Source: Streptomyces subrutilus | Lineage (GTDB): Bacteria > Actinomycetota > Actinomycetes > Streptomycetales > Streptomycetaceae | Length of the DNA: 64,000 nucleotides | Direction of reading: 5' to 3' | Assembly (NCBI RefSeq): GCF_008704535.1 | Contig: NZ_CP023701.1 | Span: 124,001 to 188,000, forward strand | In this document: positions 8,845-16,102 of the stretch, one piece after another | Position numbering within the stretch: the stretch's first letter is position 1 | Layout: the number at the start of each line of letters is the position of its first letter | Position numbers and translations under genes: made by a program | The notes under the pieces: model-generated | Told to the model about the DNA's origin: nothing | The model's input: the letters and a program-made list of their open reading frames with translations, nothing else | The model's database searches: none

Positions 8845-9663
8845 TCAGACGTTCCAGACGCCGGTCGCTGCGGCTTCGCGGGCGAAGTCGGCGAAGTCCT
8901 TGGGCTTGCGGCCCAGGGCTTCCTCGACGCCGTGCACCAGGTGGGCGTTGCGGCCGTCGAGGATCATGGTGAAGAGGTCGGCGAACTCCTCGGGGAGGTT
9001 GTTCTCGCGCAGGACGGCGCGGTACTCCTCGTTGGTGACGGAGATGTACTGGATCTCGCGTCCGGTGGCCTTGGTCAGTTCGGCGGCGACGTCGCTGTAG
9101 CTGAGCAGGCGCGGGCCGGACAGGGCGTAGGTCTTGCCGATGTGCTTGTCGTCGGTGAGGGCGGCGACGACGACGTCGGCGATGTCGTCGGCGTCGACGA
9201 ACGCCTCGACGGCGTCACCGGTGGGCAGGGCGATCTCGCCGGCCAGGACGGGCTCCAGGAAGAAGCTCTCGGAGAAGTTCTGGTTGAACCAGCTGGAGCG
9301 GACGATGGTCCAGTCGGCGCCGGATGCCTTGAGGTTGTCCTCGGAGACCTCGGCGGCCTCTTCGCCGCGGCCGGACAGCAGGACCAGGCGGCGGGCGCCG
9401 GCGGCGACGGCGACCTTGGAGAATTCGCCGACCTGCTCGGCGGCGCCGGGGAAGGCGAGGTCGGGGTAGTAGGTGACGTAGACGCGGTCGACGCCCGCGA
9501 GGGCCGGCTCCCAGGTCTTGGGGTCGTGCCAGTCGAAGGCGGGCTCGGCGCTGCGCGATCCGATGCGGACCTCGCGGCCCTGCGCGGTGAGCTTCTCGGC
9601 TACGCGGCGGCCGGTCTTGCCGGTGCCGCCGATGATGAGGGTGATCTGCGTGTTCTGAGTCAT
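8845..9663 (-). CDS. NmrA-like NAD(P)-dependent reductase
   Basis: A 272-residue atypical SDR of the NmrA/QOR2 group. The N-terminal nucleotide loop is GGTGKTGRRVAEKL, and the family segment GADWTIVRSSWFNQNF follows near residue 130. Members reduce quinones or sense NAD(P) ratios; here a quinone reductase acting on an aromatic polyketide is plausible. The ATG at 9663 was chosen because the similarity begins there; in-frame ATGs at 9699 and 9720 exist and none has a good ribosome site, so a leaderless or weakly initiated message is possible. It faces away from the adenylation-like gene at 9975; the spacer between them holds SARP-type repeats. Confidence 0.85.
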   Translation of the reverse strand: MTQNTQITLIIGGTGKTGRRVAEKLTAQGREVRIGSRSAEPAFDWHDPKTWEPALAGVDRVYVTYYPDLAFPGAAEQVGEFSKVAVAAGARRLVLLSGRGEEAAEVSEDNLKASGADWTIVRSSWFNQNFSESFFLEPVLAGEIALPTGDAVEAFVDADDIADVVVAALTDDKHIGKTYALSGPRLLSYSDVAAELTKATGREIQYISVTNEEYRAVLRENNLPEEFADLFTMILDGRNAHLVHGVEEALGRKPKDFADFAREAAATGVWNV

Positions 9664-9858
9664 GAGTACAGTCAAATCCAGTCTCGCGAGACGGGCCATA
9701 GCCACAAAGCTCAGTTCCATGTGCGTGCGTCCACGAGTGGTCGTCTCGGAGCGCGGCGGGCAGCGTGTGGCTTCGGCGTGAGCCCGGGAATCGTAGGCAT
9801 GGGCGGTGGGGGTGGGCCAGGGCCCTTGGAGCTGTTCTCGACCTGGTGTGGGCGGGGG

Positions 9859-9887
9859 TTCGAGGGGGTCTCCAGCCGGTGTCGAGC
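9859..9887 (+). promoter_or_regulatory. SARP-type direct repeats, three heptamers at 11-bp spacing
   Basis: TTCGAGG (9859), CTCCAGC (9870) and GTCGAGC (9881) are spaced exactly 11 bp apart, one helical turn, upstream of the adenylation-like gene. This matches the layout recognised by SARP activators. A further TTGAGCG lies at 9906, out of phase. Confidence 0.7.
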
Positions 9888-9974
9888 GGTCGTGTACGGC
9901 GAGACTTGAGCGGTCCTCCGGTCGGGCGGGACACCATCGGCGCCGGAGTACCGATCCGTTCGCCGGGAGGCCGT

Positions 9975-10967
9975 ATGAACGCCAGTGGGGACCATCAGGA
10001 GCTCGACCGGTTGTCGGCCGATCTGGCGGGGGTGCTGGGCCGGATCGGGCTGGACCCGGCGGCCGGGCGGTCCGAGCGCCGGGAGCGCATCGACACGCGG
10101 TTCGCGGCGGCGGCCGCCCGTCATGCGGGGCGGGTGGCCGCTCAGGACGGGGAGGGGGCCTCGACCTATCTGGAGTTGGACTGGCTGGCGGACGACGTCG
10201 CCCGGCGGTTGTCGGGGCGGGCGGGGCCCGGTGCGGCGGTGGCGGTGCGGGTGCGGCGTTCGCACGTGTCGGCGGCGGCGGTGGTCGGGGTGATGCGGGC
10301 GGGGGCGGCGGTGCTGCCGTTGGAGTCGGGGCACCGTGCGGGCCTGCAGGAGTTCATGATGCGCGAGGCCGGTGTGGAGATGGTGGTCTCCGACGGGGTG
10401 CTGCTGCGCGACGAGGTGCCGGTGGCCAAGACGGGCCGGTTCGTGATCGCGGTGCGGCCGCGGGTGCGGGCGGTGTGCGAGATCGGTCCGGGGGCCGCGT
10501 TCGTGGCGCTGCCGGCGGGCGGTGAGCCGGGGCGGGCGGCGGGTGTGCGGGTGGTGAGCCACCTGGACGTGCTGGCGTGGGTGGATGCCGTGGTGCCGTT
10601 GTTGGAGGCGGGCCCGTACGACGTGTGGGCGTCGTTCCATTCGATGAGCCTGGAGGTGGGCATGCGCGAGCCGTGGGGTCCGCTGCTGTCGGGCGGGCGG
10701 ATGGTGGTGGCGGGCCGGGAGGCGGCCGGGGACGCGGGGGCTTTCGTGCGGCTGTTGGCGGGGCACGGGGTGACGGTGCTGACGCAGCTGCCGTCGGCGT
10801 TCGCCCGGCTGACGCAGGCGGCGCTGGGGAGCACGCTTCCCTCGCTGCGGCACGTGCTGCTGGCCGGGGAGCCGGTGGAGGGTGGGGTGGTGGCCCGGTG
10901 GCGGGAGTCGGGGATCGCTCCGGCGGCCGTGGTGCGGGACGTGTCGGGGTCGCCGGCGGTGTTGTGA
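9975..10967 (+). CDS. Truncated adenylation-domain-like protein, probably inactive
   Basis: A 330-residue protein resembling only the large N-terminal part of an NRPS adenylation domain. Cores A1 (TYLELD, 64-69), A2 (MRAGAAVLPLES, 108-119) and A4 (FHSMSLEVG, 221-229) are recognisable. The ATP-binding A3 loop, normally SGTTGxPKG, is replaced by PAGGEPGRAAG (180-190) with no lysine. The protein stops where A5 would be, so cores A6-A10 and the C-terminal lid are missing. It should not form aminoacyl-adenylates. GGGAGGCCGT precedes the ATG at 9975, SARP-type repeats lie upstream and a good terminator follows, so it appears to be a maintained, regulated gene and not debris. A scaffold or ligand-binding role is only a guess. 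Confidence 0.8.
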   Translation: MNASGDHQELDRLSADLAGVLGRIGLDPAAGRSERRERIDTRFAAAAARHAGRVAAQDGEGASTYLELDWLADDVARRLSGRAGPGAAVAVRVRRSHVSAAAVVGVMRAGAAVLPLESGHRAGLQEFMMREAGVEMVVSDGVLLRDEVPVAKTGRFVIAVRPRVRAVCEIGPGAAFVALPAGGEPGRAAGVRVVSHLDVLAWVDAVVPLLEAGPYDVWASFHSMSLEVGMREPWGPLLSGGRMVVAGREAAGDAGAFVRLLAGHGVTVLTQLPSAFARLTQAALGSTLPSLRHVLLAGEPVEGGVVARWRESGIAPAAVVRDVSGSPAVL

Positions 10968-10993
10968 GCGGCGGCCCGGGCGGGTACGGCGTG

Positions 10994-11033
10994 AGGGGCC
11001 CGGGACGGGTGGACCGTCCGGGGCCCCTTTTTT
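10994..11033 (+). terminator. Intrinsic terminator after the adenylation-like gene
   Basis: AGGGGCCCGGGACGG and its near-perfect inverted copy CCGTCCGGGGCCCCT form a long GC stem followed by TTTTTT. It separates the plus-strand adenylation-like gene from the convergent ketoreductase gene. Confidence 0.85.
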
Positions 11034-11067
11034 CGGTGCGGGCGGGGTGGGGTGGCGGGTGGGGTGG

Positions 11068-11874
11068 TCAGGCGTTGCCGAGTCCGCCGCACACGTTGAG
11101 GGCCTGGGCGGTGATGGACGCGGCGAGGTCGGTGGTCAGGTAGCCGACGAGGCCGGCGACTTCTTCGGGGGTGGAGTAGCGGCCGAGGGGGATCTTGGCC
11201 TCGAACTGTTCCTGGACGTACTCCTCGGTGGTGTCCCACACCTGGGCGTATCCGGTGCGGACGCGGGCGGCCATGGGGGTTTCCACGTAGCCGGGGCAGA
11301 CGGCGTTGACGGTGGTGCCGGTGGGGGCGAGTTCCTTGCCGAGGGCTTTGGTGAAGCCGATGACGGCGTGTTTGGAGGCGGAGTAGGGGGCGCCGAGCAG
11401 GACGCCCTGTTTGCCGGCGGTGGAGGCGATGTTGATGATGCGGCCCCAGGGTGCGGTGGACAGGCCGCCGGCGTTGAGGACTTCGCGGGTGAGGAGGAAG
11501 ACGCTGTTGAGGTTGGTGTCGATGACGTCGTGCCACAGTTCGTCGGTGATGCCGGCGGTGGCGCCGCCGCCGCTGCGGCCGGCGTTGTTGACCAGGATGC
11601 TGACGGGCGCCCGGTAGGTGGTGGTGGCGGCGGCGACCAGGGCCCGGACGGCGGTGCGGTCGCGTACGTCGGCGGCGGTGCCCTCCACGGTGAGGCCTTC
11701 GGCCTGGAGGTCGGCGACGGTCTGTTTGACGGCGGTCTCGGTGCGGGCGCACAGGAACACGCGGTGGCCGCGGGTGGCCAGGTCGCGGGCGACGGCCAGG
11801 CCGATGCCGCTGGTGGCTCCGGTGACCAGGGCCACGGGCCGGTCGGGGGCCTTGTCTCTCGCCTTCGGCGTCAT
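11068..11874 (-). CDS. Type II PKS C9-type ketoreductase (ActIII-like)
   Basis: A 268-residue short-chain dehydrogenase that closely follows the actIII-type ketoreductase pattern: VTGATSGIGLAVAR (cofactor loop), VNNAGRSGGGAT, catalytic NIAS, YSASK and the terminal ALNVCGGLGNA. These enzymes reduce the C9 carbonyl of the nascent polyketide on the ACP, usually for chains cyclised at C7-C12. It is the strongest evidence here that the cluster makes an aromatic polyketide. GGAGGGATAGCA precedes the ATG. It is transcribed alone on the minus strand; the next minus-strand gene ends 164 bp upstream. Confidence 0.95.
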   Translation of the reverse strand: MTPKARDKAPDRPVALVTGATSGIGLAVARDLATRGHRVFLCARTETAVKQTVADLQAEGLTVEGTAADVRDRTAVRALVAAATTTYRAPVSILVNNAGRSGGGATAGITDELWHDVIDTNLNSVFLLTREVLNAGGLSTAPWGRIINIASTAGKQGVLLGAPYSASKHAVIGFTKALGKELAPTGTTVNAVCPGYVETPMAARVRTGYAQVWDTTEEYVQEQFEAKIPLGRYSTPEEVAGLVGYLTTDLAASITAQALNVCGGLGNA

Positions 11875-12038
11875 TGCTATCCCTCCGTCGCTGTCCTGGA
11901 CGCCGTCAGGGTGGCGCAGGGCGCTCGGGGCGCGGCGGAAGGCGGATGGAGGCGGCCCGGCCCCGGACCGGACCGGCCCGCTCCGTCACGGCGTACGGGG
12001 TGCGGGCCGGGGTGCGGGGTGCGGGCCGGTGGGCGGGG

Positions 12039-12305
12039 TCAGTGCGGGCGCCAGGTTCCGGCGCGGGGCAGCGGGCGGGCCGGGGGGCGGTCCCAGGCGG
12101 CGCGGGCGGGGGGCGGGGGCGGTGCGGGGGCGGGGGCCCGGGTGCGGCCGAGCCAGGCGGTCAGGACGGCCAGGACGGCGGCGGTCTCGGCCCGGTCGGG
12201 CCGGCCGCGGGTGATGGTCCAGGCGGGTGGCGGGTCGGGCACCGGGCCGGCGCCGGATTCCGGGTCGGGGGCGGGTGGCGGGGAGGGTGCGGGGTGGGTG
12301 CTCAT
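12039..12305 (-). CDS. Acyl-CoA carboxylase epsilon subunit
   Basis: An 88-residue protein with the actinobacterial AccE/PccE pattern: ITRGRPDRAETAAVLAVL followed by a proline-rich linker and a terminal W-rich segment ending TWRPH. Epsilon subunits stabilise the alpha-beta acyl-CoA carboxylase complex. Its ATG overlaps the stop of the carboxyltransferase gene (ATGA), so it is co-translated with it. The N-terminal 25 residues are unusually rich in Pro and Ala. Confidence 0.88.
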   Translation of the reverse strand: MSTHPAPSPPPAPDPESGAGPVPDPPPAWTITRGRPDRAETAAVLAVLTAWLGRTRAPAPAPPPPPARAAWDRPPARPLPRAGTWRPH

Positions 12306-13876
12306 ACCGGGGGGTTTCCGTGCTTGCGGGAGGGCAGGCCGGCGTATTTGGTGCGGAGCATGGCCAGGGCTGCGACGAGGGTGGTGCGGGTCTCCCCCGG
12401 GTCGATGACGTCGTCGACCAGGCCGCGTTCGGCGGCGTAGTAGGGGTGCATGAGTTCGGCCTGGTACTCCTTGATCTTCTGGGCGCGCATCTGGTCGGGG
12501 TCGGCGGCGGCGGCGATCTCGCGGCGGAAGATGACGTTGGCGGCGCCTTCGGCGCCCATGACGGCGATCTCGTTGCTGGGCCAGGCCAGGGCGAGGTCGG
12601 CGCCGATGGAGCGGGAGTCCATGACGATGTACGCGCCGCCGTAGGCCTTGCGCAGGACCAGGGAGATCCGCGGGACGGTGGCGTTGCAGTAGGCGTAGAG
12701 CAGTTTGGCGCCGTGGCGGATGATGCCGCCGTGTTCCTGGTCGACGCCGGGCAGGAAGCCGGGGACGTCGACGAGGGTGACCAGGGGGATGTTGAAGGCG
12801 TCGCAGAACTGTACGAAGCGGGCGGCCTTCTCGCTGGCGTGGATGTCGAGGACGCCGGCGAGGTGGGCGGGCTGGTTGGCGACGAAGCCGGTGACGTGGC
12901 CGTCGAGGCGGGCGAGGGCGCAGACCACGTTGGCGGCCCAGGCGGGCTGGATCTCGAAGTACTCGCCGTCGTCGGCGATCTCCTCGACGACCTTGCGGAT
13001 GTCGTAGGCCTGTTGCGGGTTGGCGGGGACGATCCGGGTCAGGGCGTCGGTGCGCCGGTCGGCGGGGTCCTCGCCCGGTTCGTGGGGGGCGGTCTCGCGG
13101 TTGTTGGCGGGGAGCAGGGACAGCAGGTGGCGTACGTCCTGCAGGCAGCTGTCCTCGTCGTCGTAGGCGAAGGCGGCCACGCCGGAGACGGCGGCGTGGA
13201 CGTCGGCGCCGCCGAGGCCGTTGTGGGAGATCTCCTCGCCGGTGACGGCGCGGACGACGTCGGGGCCGGTGATGAACATCTGGGAGGTGCCGCGGACCAT
13301 GAACACGAAGTCGGTCAGGGCCGGGGAGTAGGCGGCGCCGCCGGCGCAGGGTCCCACGATCACGCTGATCTGGGGGATGACGCCGGAGGCGCGGGTGTTG
13401 CGCTGGAAGATGCCGCCGTAGCCGGCGAGCGCGGAGACGCCTTCCTGGATGCGGGCGCCGGCGCCGTCGTTGAGGGAGACGAGCGGGGCGCCGGCGGACT
13501 CGGCGAGGTCCATCACCTTGTGGATCTTCTCGGCGTGGGCTTCGCCCAGGGCGCCGCCGAAGATCCGGAAGTCGTGCGCGTAGACGAAGACGGTGCGGCC
13601 CTCGACGGTGCCCCAGCCGGTGACGACTCCGTCGGTGTAGGGGCGTTTGTCCTCCAGGCCGAGGCCGGTGGCGCGGTGGCGGCGCAGGGCCTCGATCTCG
13701 TGGAAGGAGTCGGGGTCCAGGAGGCGTTCGATGCGTTCGCGGGCGGTGAGTTTGCCCTTGTCGTGCTGGCGCTGGGTGGCGCGTTCGTCGGGGCCGGCGA
13801 GGGCGGTGGCCTTGATGCCGGCCAGTTCGGCCGTGCGGTCCAGGGCCGGCAGGGGTGGCGCGTCGCTGATGGTCAT
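12302..13876 (-). CDS. Acyl-CoA carboxylase carboxyltransferase (beta) subunit
   Basis: A 524-residue biotin-dependent carboxyltransferase of the AccB/PccB family, with the N-terminal KLTARERIERLLD segment and the oxyanion-hole motifs GPCAGGAAYSPALTD and RKAYGGAYIVMDS. With a biotinylated alpha subunit encoded elsewhere it would supply malonyl-CoA (or methylmalonyl-CoA) extender units to the cluster PKS, as JadJ-type enzymes do in other aromatic polyketide clusters. The ATG at 13876 follows GGAGGAGCTCC; an in-frame ATG at 13912 lacks such a site. The promoter region upstream contains three 11-bp-spaced heptamers, suggesting joint SARP control with the biosynthetic genes. Confidence 0.93.
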   Translation of the reverse strand: MTISDAPPLPALDRTAELAGIKATALAGPDERATQRQHDKGKLTARERIERLLDPDSFHEIEALRRHRATGLGLEDKRPYTDGVVTGWGTVEGRTVFVYAHDFRIFGGALGEAHAEKIHKVMDLAESAGAPLVSLNDGAGARIQEGVSALAGYGGIFQRNTRASGVIPQISVIVGPCAGGAAYSPALTDFVFMVRGTSQMFITGPDVVRAVTGEEISHNGLGGADVHAAVSGVAAFAYDDEDSCLQDVRHLLSLLPANNRETAPHEPGEDPADRRTDALTRIVPANPQQAYDIRKVVEEIADDGEYFEIQPAWAANVVCALARLDGHVTGFVANQPAHLAGVLDIHASEKAARFVQFCDAFNIPLVTLVDVPGFLPGVDQEHGGIIRHGAKLLYAYCNATVPRISLVLRKAYGGAYIVMDSRSIGADLALAWPSNEIAVMGAEGAANVIFRREIAAAADPDQMRAQKIKEYQAELMHPYYAAERGLVDDVIDPGETRTTLVAALAMLRTKYAGLPSRKHGNPPV

Positions 13877-13925
13877 GGAGCTCCTCCAGGTCTGGGGCCG
13901 GATTCCAGCCACCGTCGCGCGCGGG

Positions 13926-13954
13926 GCTCAAGAGGTCGTGGAAGTCGGCTCGAA
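13926..13954 (-). promoter_or_regulatory. SARP-type repeats upstream of the acyl-CoA carboxylase operon
   Basis: Read on the minus strand: TTCGAGC (13954-13948), TTCCACG (13943-13937) and CTTGAGC (13932-13926), each 11 bp apart. An 8-bp gap then leads to a weak -10-like element. This is the canonical SARP activator geometry. Confidence 0.65.
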
Positions 13955-14097
13955 TGTCCGTACAGGGCGCGGTGGTGGCTCCGGCGCGGCGGGTGCGGCG
14001 GCGGGTCGGGCGGCGGGTCGGGGCGGGGTGGCCGGTTCGTGTCGGGCGGGTGGCGGTTCGGGGCGGGTGGCGAAGGCGGCGGGCGGGCGGGGGCGGG

Positions 14098-15306
14098 TCA
14101 GGGGGTGAGGTGCAGGGTGAGGTGGCCGCGGCGCGGCGGCGGGGTGGTGTGGGCGGGGCGGGGGGTGCTGTGGCCGGCCGCGGCGCGCACGGGGGCGGCG
14201 GTCTGCCGGGGCGGGTGGACGGCGGCGGTGTTGGTGGTGGTGTGGTGTTCCTCGCGCAGGATCTGTTCGAGGGCGTGGGTGAGGCGGTCGAGGTCGCGGG
14301 GGGTGGTGTCGGCGGTGACGGAGACGCGGACGGCGGTGGCGCCGCCCCGGCCGGCGGGGTGGAGGGGGGTTTCCTGGGCGACGGTCTTGGCGACGGCGAC
14401 GCCCAGGCGGGCGAGTCGGCGGCGCAGGAGGGCGGCGGGGACCTGCGGGTGGCGGAAGGCGAGGATGCCGGCCTGGGCGGTGCCGGCGGGCAGGAGTTCG
14501 GTGCCGGGGATCTGCCGCAGGGCGGCCCGCAGCCGGGGCAGCAGGTCGGGGGCGGCGGGGGCGGGGTGGGCCAGGGCGCAGGCCAGGGCGGCCGCGGCGG
14601 CGGGGGTGGGGGCGGGTGCCTGGGGGTGGGTGTCCTCGCGGCCGGGGCGCAGGTAGGCGAAGCCGGTGTCCTGGGGGCCGCGCAGGAAGCGGAAGCCGTC
14701 GGCCGTCAGGAGGTCGCAGCCGATGCGGGCGGCGTCCAGGGGGAGTTGGCCGGCGGAGTGGGAGGCGTCGAGGAGGTAGCGGGCCCGGTGGGGTGCCAGG
14801 AGCCGGCCGATGTCCTCGGCGGGGTTGAGGGTGCCGCAGGCGGCGGAGACGTGGACGACGGAGACCAGGGCGACGTCGTCGTCGAGGTGCTCGCGCATCC
14901 AGTCCAGGTCGAGGTCGCCGTCCGTGCGCAGCGGGACGGTCTCCAGGCGGGCGCGGGTGCGGTCGCGCAGGGCGTGCAGGGCGGTCAGCTGGGCGACGCC
15001 TTCGTGGGGGGTGGTCCAGATCCGGTCGCCGGGGCGGAGGTCGAGGCGGGCGGTGTAGGCGTCGAAGACCTGGGCCGCGCCGGTGGCCAGGACGGTGTCG
15101 TCGGCGGCCACGCCCAGCAGGCGGCCGAGGAGTTCGTGGAGGGCCCTCTCGCGGGGGGCGGGCCGTCCGGGGGGTGCGGGGGCGGTGTGGCGGTCGTCGT
15201 GGGCGGTGCGCCCGGCGAGGACGGCGCGCACGGCCCGCGGCATCCGGCCGGCGTAGGCGGTGTTCAGGTGGGCCGTGTGCCGGGCGTGGTGCGTCGGCGT
15301 GTTCAT
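14098..15306 (-). CDS. Class V aminotransferase-fold protein lacking the catalytic lysine
   Basis: A 402-residue PLP-fold type I protein resembling cysteine desulfurase/isopenicillin N epimerase-type class V aminotransferases. The PLP-nitrogen aspartate is in YLLDASHSAGQLPLD (Asp180). The Schiff-base lysine, normally in TGRKFLRGPRGTG, is replaced by arginine in DGFRFLRGPQDTG (Arg206). It should not form an internal aldimine and is probably not a transaminase. The last 55 residues are a Thr/Pro/His-rich tail. The ATG at 15306 is preceded by GGGGAGG; an in-frame start at 15471 would run through the TTGGCAA operator region and is rejected. It points away from the RIDWP peptide gene and shares a regulatory region with it. 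Confidence 0.82.
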   Translation of the reverse strand: MNTPTHHARHTAHLNTAYAGRMPRAVRAVLAGRTAHDDRHTAPAPPGRPAPRERALHELLGRLLGVAADDTVLATGAAQVFDAYTARLDLRPGDRIWTTPHEGVAQLTALHALRDRTRARLETVPLRTDGDLDLDWMREHLDDDVALVSVVHVSAACGTLNPAEDIGRLLAPHRARYLLDASHSAGQLPLDAARIGCDLLTADGFRFLRGPQDTGFAYLRPGREDTHPQAPAPTPAAAAALACALAHPAPAAPDLLPRLRAALRQIPGTELLPAGTAQAGILAFRHPQVPAALLRRRLARLGVAVAKTVAQETPLHPAGRGGATAVRVSVTADTTPRDLDRLTHALEQILREEHHTTTNTAAVHPPRQTAAPVRAAAGHSTPRPAHTTPPPRRGHLTLHLTP

Positions 15307-15371
15307 TTTCAGGGGCCTCCCCCCGCTGCGGGGGCCGCGGCACGTTTCGCCCGGCCCTGGTTTTCCCTGTG

Positions 15372-15471
15372 TTGCCAAAACGCTTGGCAATACCTTGCCC
15401 AGCGGTCGGGACTTTTGGCAATGTCCGCTCCGGCGATACTCAAGTCCGGGGAATGCGGCAAAAATTGGCAA
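15372..15471. promoter_or_regulatory. TTGCCAA/TTGGCAA operator cluster
   Basis: A perfect palindrome TTGCCAA-N5-TTGGCAA (15372-15390) is followed by two further TTGGCAA half-sites at 15415 and 15465. A second palindrome with the same 5-bp spacer, TTGCCAA-N5-TTGGCAG, lies at 15624-15642, and TTGCCAC recurs at 15648 and 15669. The cluster lies between the divergent aminotransferase-like and peptide genes. The density and conserved spacing suggest a dimeric repressor or activator; which protein binds is unknown. Confidence 0.7.
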
Positions 15472-15579
15472 GATGCGGGCCGGTTTCTGTCACATCCCCT
15501 GCGGTGCAGGTCACAGGGGTAGCAGGGGTGGTCTGGTGGGGGTGCGGGGGCGGGTTGGGGGGGGTTTACGGGTGGGGGG

Positions 15580-15633
15580 TCCAGTGGTTCTCCAGCGGGT
15601 TTTGAGCGAATTCCGAGCGGGTGTTGCCAATCT
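15580..15633 (+). promoter_or_regulatory. SARP-dependent promoter of the RIDWP peptide gene
   Basis: Four consecutive 11-bp units begin TCCAGTG (15580), TCCAGCG (15591), TTGAGCG (15602) and CCGAGCG (15613). An 8-bp gap leads to CAATCT (15628-15633), a fair -10 hexamer. The 11-bp phasing and 8-bp gap fit established SARP promoters closely. The second TTGCCAA palindrome overlaps the -10, which would let a second factor repress the same promoter. Confidence 0.72.
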
Positions 15634-15687
15634 TCTTGGCAGAGGAGTTGCCACGCCGGATCGGCTTGTTGCCACAGAGGAGTCACC

Positions 15688-15879
15688 ATGAGGAGCATCG
15701 CCCGCATCGCCGCCGCCGCCGCGCTGGCAGGAGCGGCCGTACTGGCCGCCGCGGGGGCCGCCGGGGCCGACGAGGGCGGCGGCCGGATCGACTGGCCCGT
15801 CGCCCCGGCCGCCGGGCCCGCCGCGCCGGGCGCGGCCCCGGGGGCGCCGGCCGGCCCGCAGCGCATCGACTGGCCGTAA
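15688..15879 (+). CDS. Small secreted peptide with repeated RIDWP motif
   Basis: A 63-residue peptide. Residues 1 to about 29 form a typical Sec signal peptide (MRSIAR, then an alanine-rich hydrophobic core ending AAGA). The mature part is about 35 residues: GGGRIDWPVAP, a Pro/Ala/Gly spacer, then QRIDWP as the last residues before the stop. The motif RIDWP thus appears twice, once at the extreme C-terminus. An AGAGGAG ribosome site precedes the ATG. I do not recognise the family and do not assign a function; a signalling, binding or processed peptide are all possible. It lies under a strong SARP-type promoter, next to two regulatory loci and a pseudo-aminotransferase. Confidence 0.75.
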   Translation: MRSIARIAAAAALAGAAVLAAAGAAGADEGGGRIDWPVAPAAGPAAPGAAPGAPAGPQRIDWP

Positions 15880-15975
15880 CCGGCCGTCGGGAACCGGTCT
15901 GCGCCGCCCCGGCCGCCCGTGCGGCCGACGCCCCGACGCGCGCCCCCGCACCCGCTCGACGTGCCGTGATGGAAG

Positions 15976-16030
15976 GCGGCTAGAGAGCGGCTACAGGAAG
16001 GGGATGGAAAACCTCCACCCCGGCTAGCGT
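15976..16030 (+). promoter_or_regulatory. Phased CGGCTA repeats upstream of the first SARP gene
   Basis: CGGCTA occurs at 15977, 15988 and 16021, offsets of 11 and 33 bp (three helical turns), ending in a TAGCGT that could serve as a -10. The heptamer differs from the TCGAG/TCCAG type seen at the other promoters, so a different SARP or autoregulation may be involved. Confidence 0.5.
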
Positions 16031-16102
16031 GCCCGCATCGGGGGCAGTTCCCTGGCCAACTGTCGAAAACGGCCGGGGGACTCGACGAGTACGGAGGAGA
16101 CC

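Noticed and set aside
15307..15471. Longer N-terminus for the aminotransferase-like protein
   Set aside because: The extension lies over the TTGGCAA operators, and the internal ATG has a GGGGAGG ribosome site.
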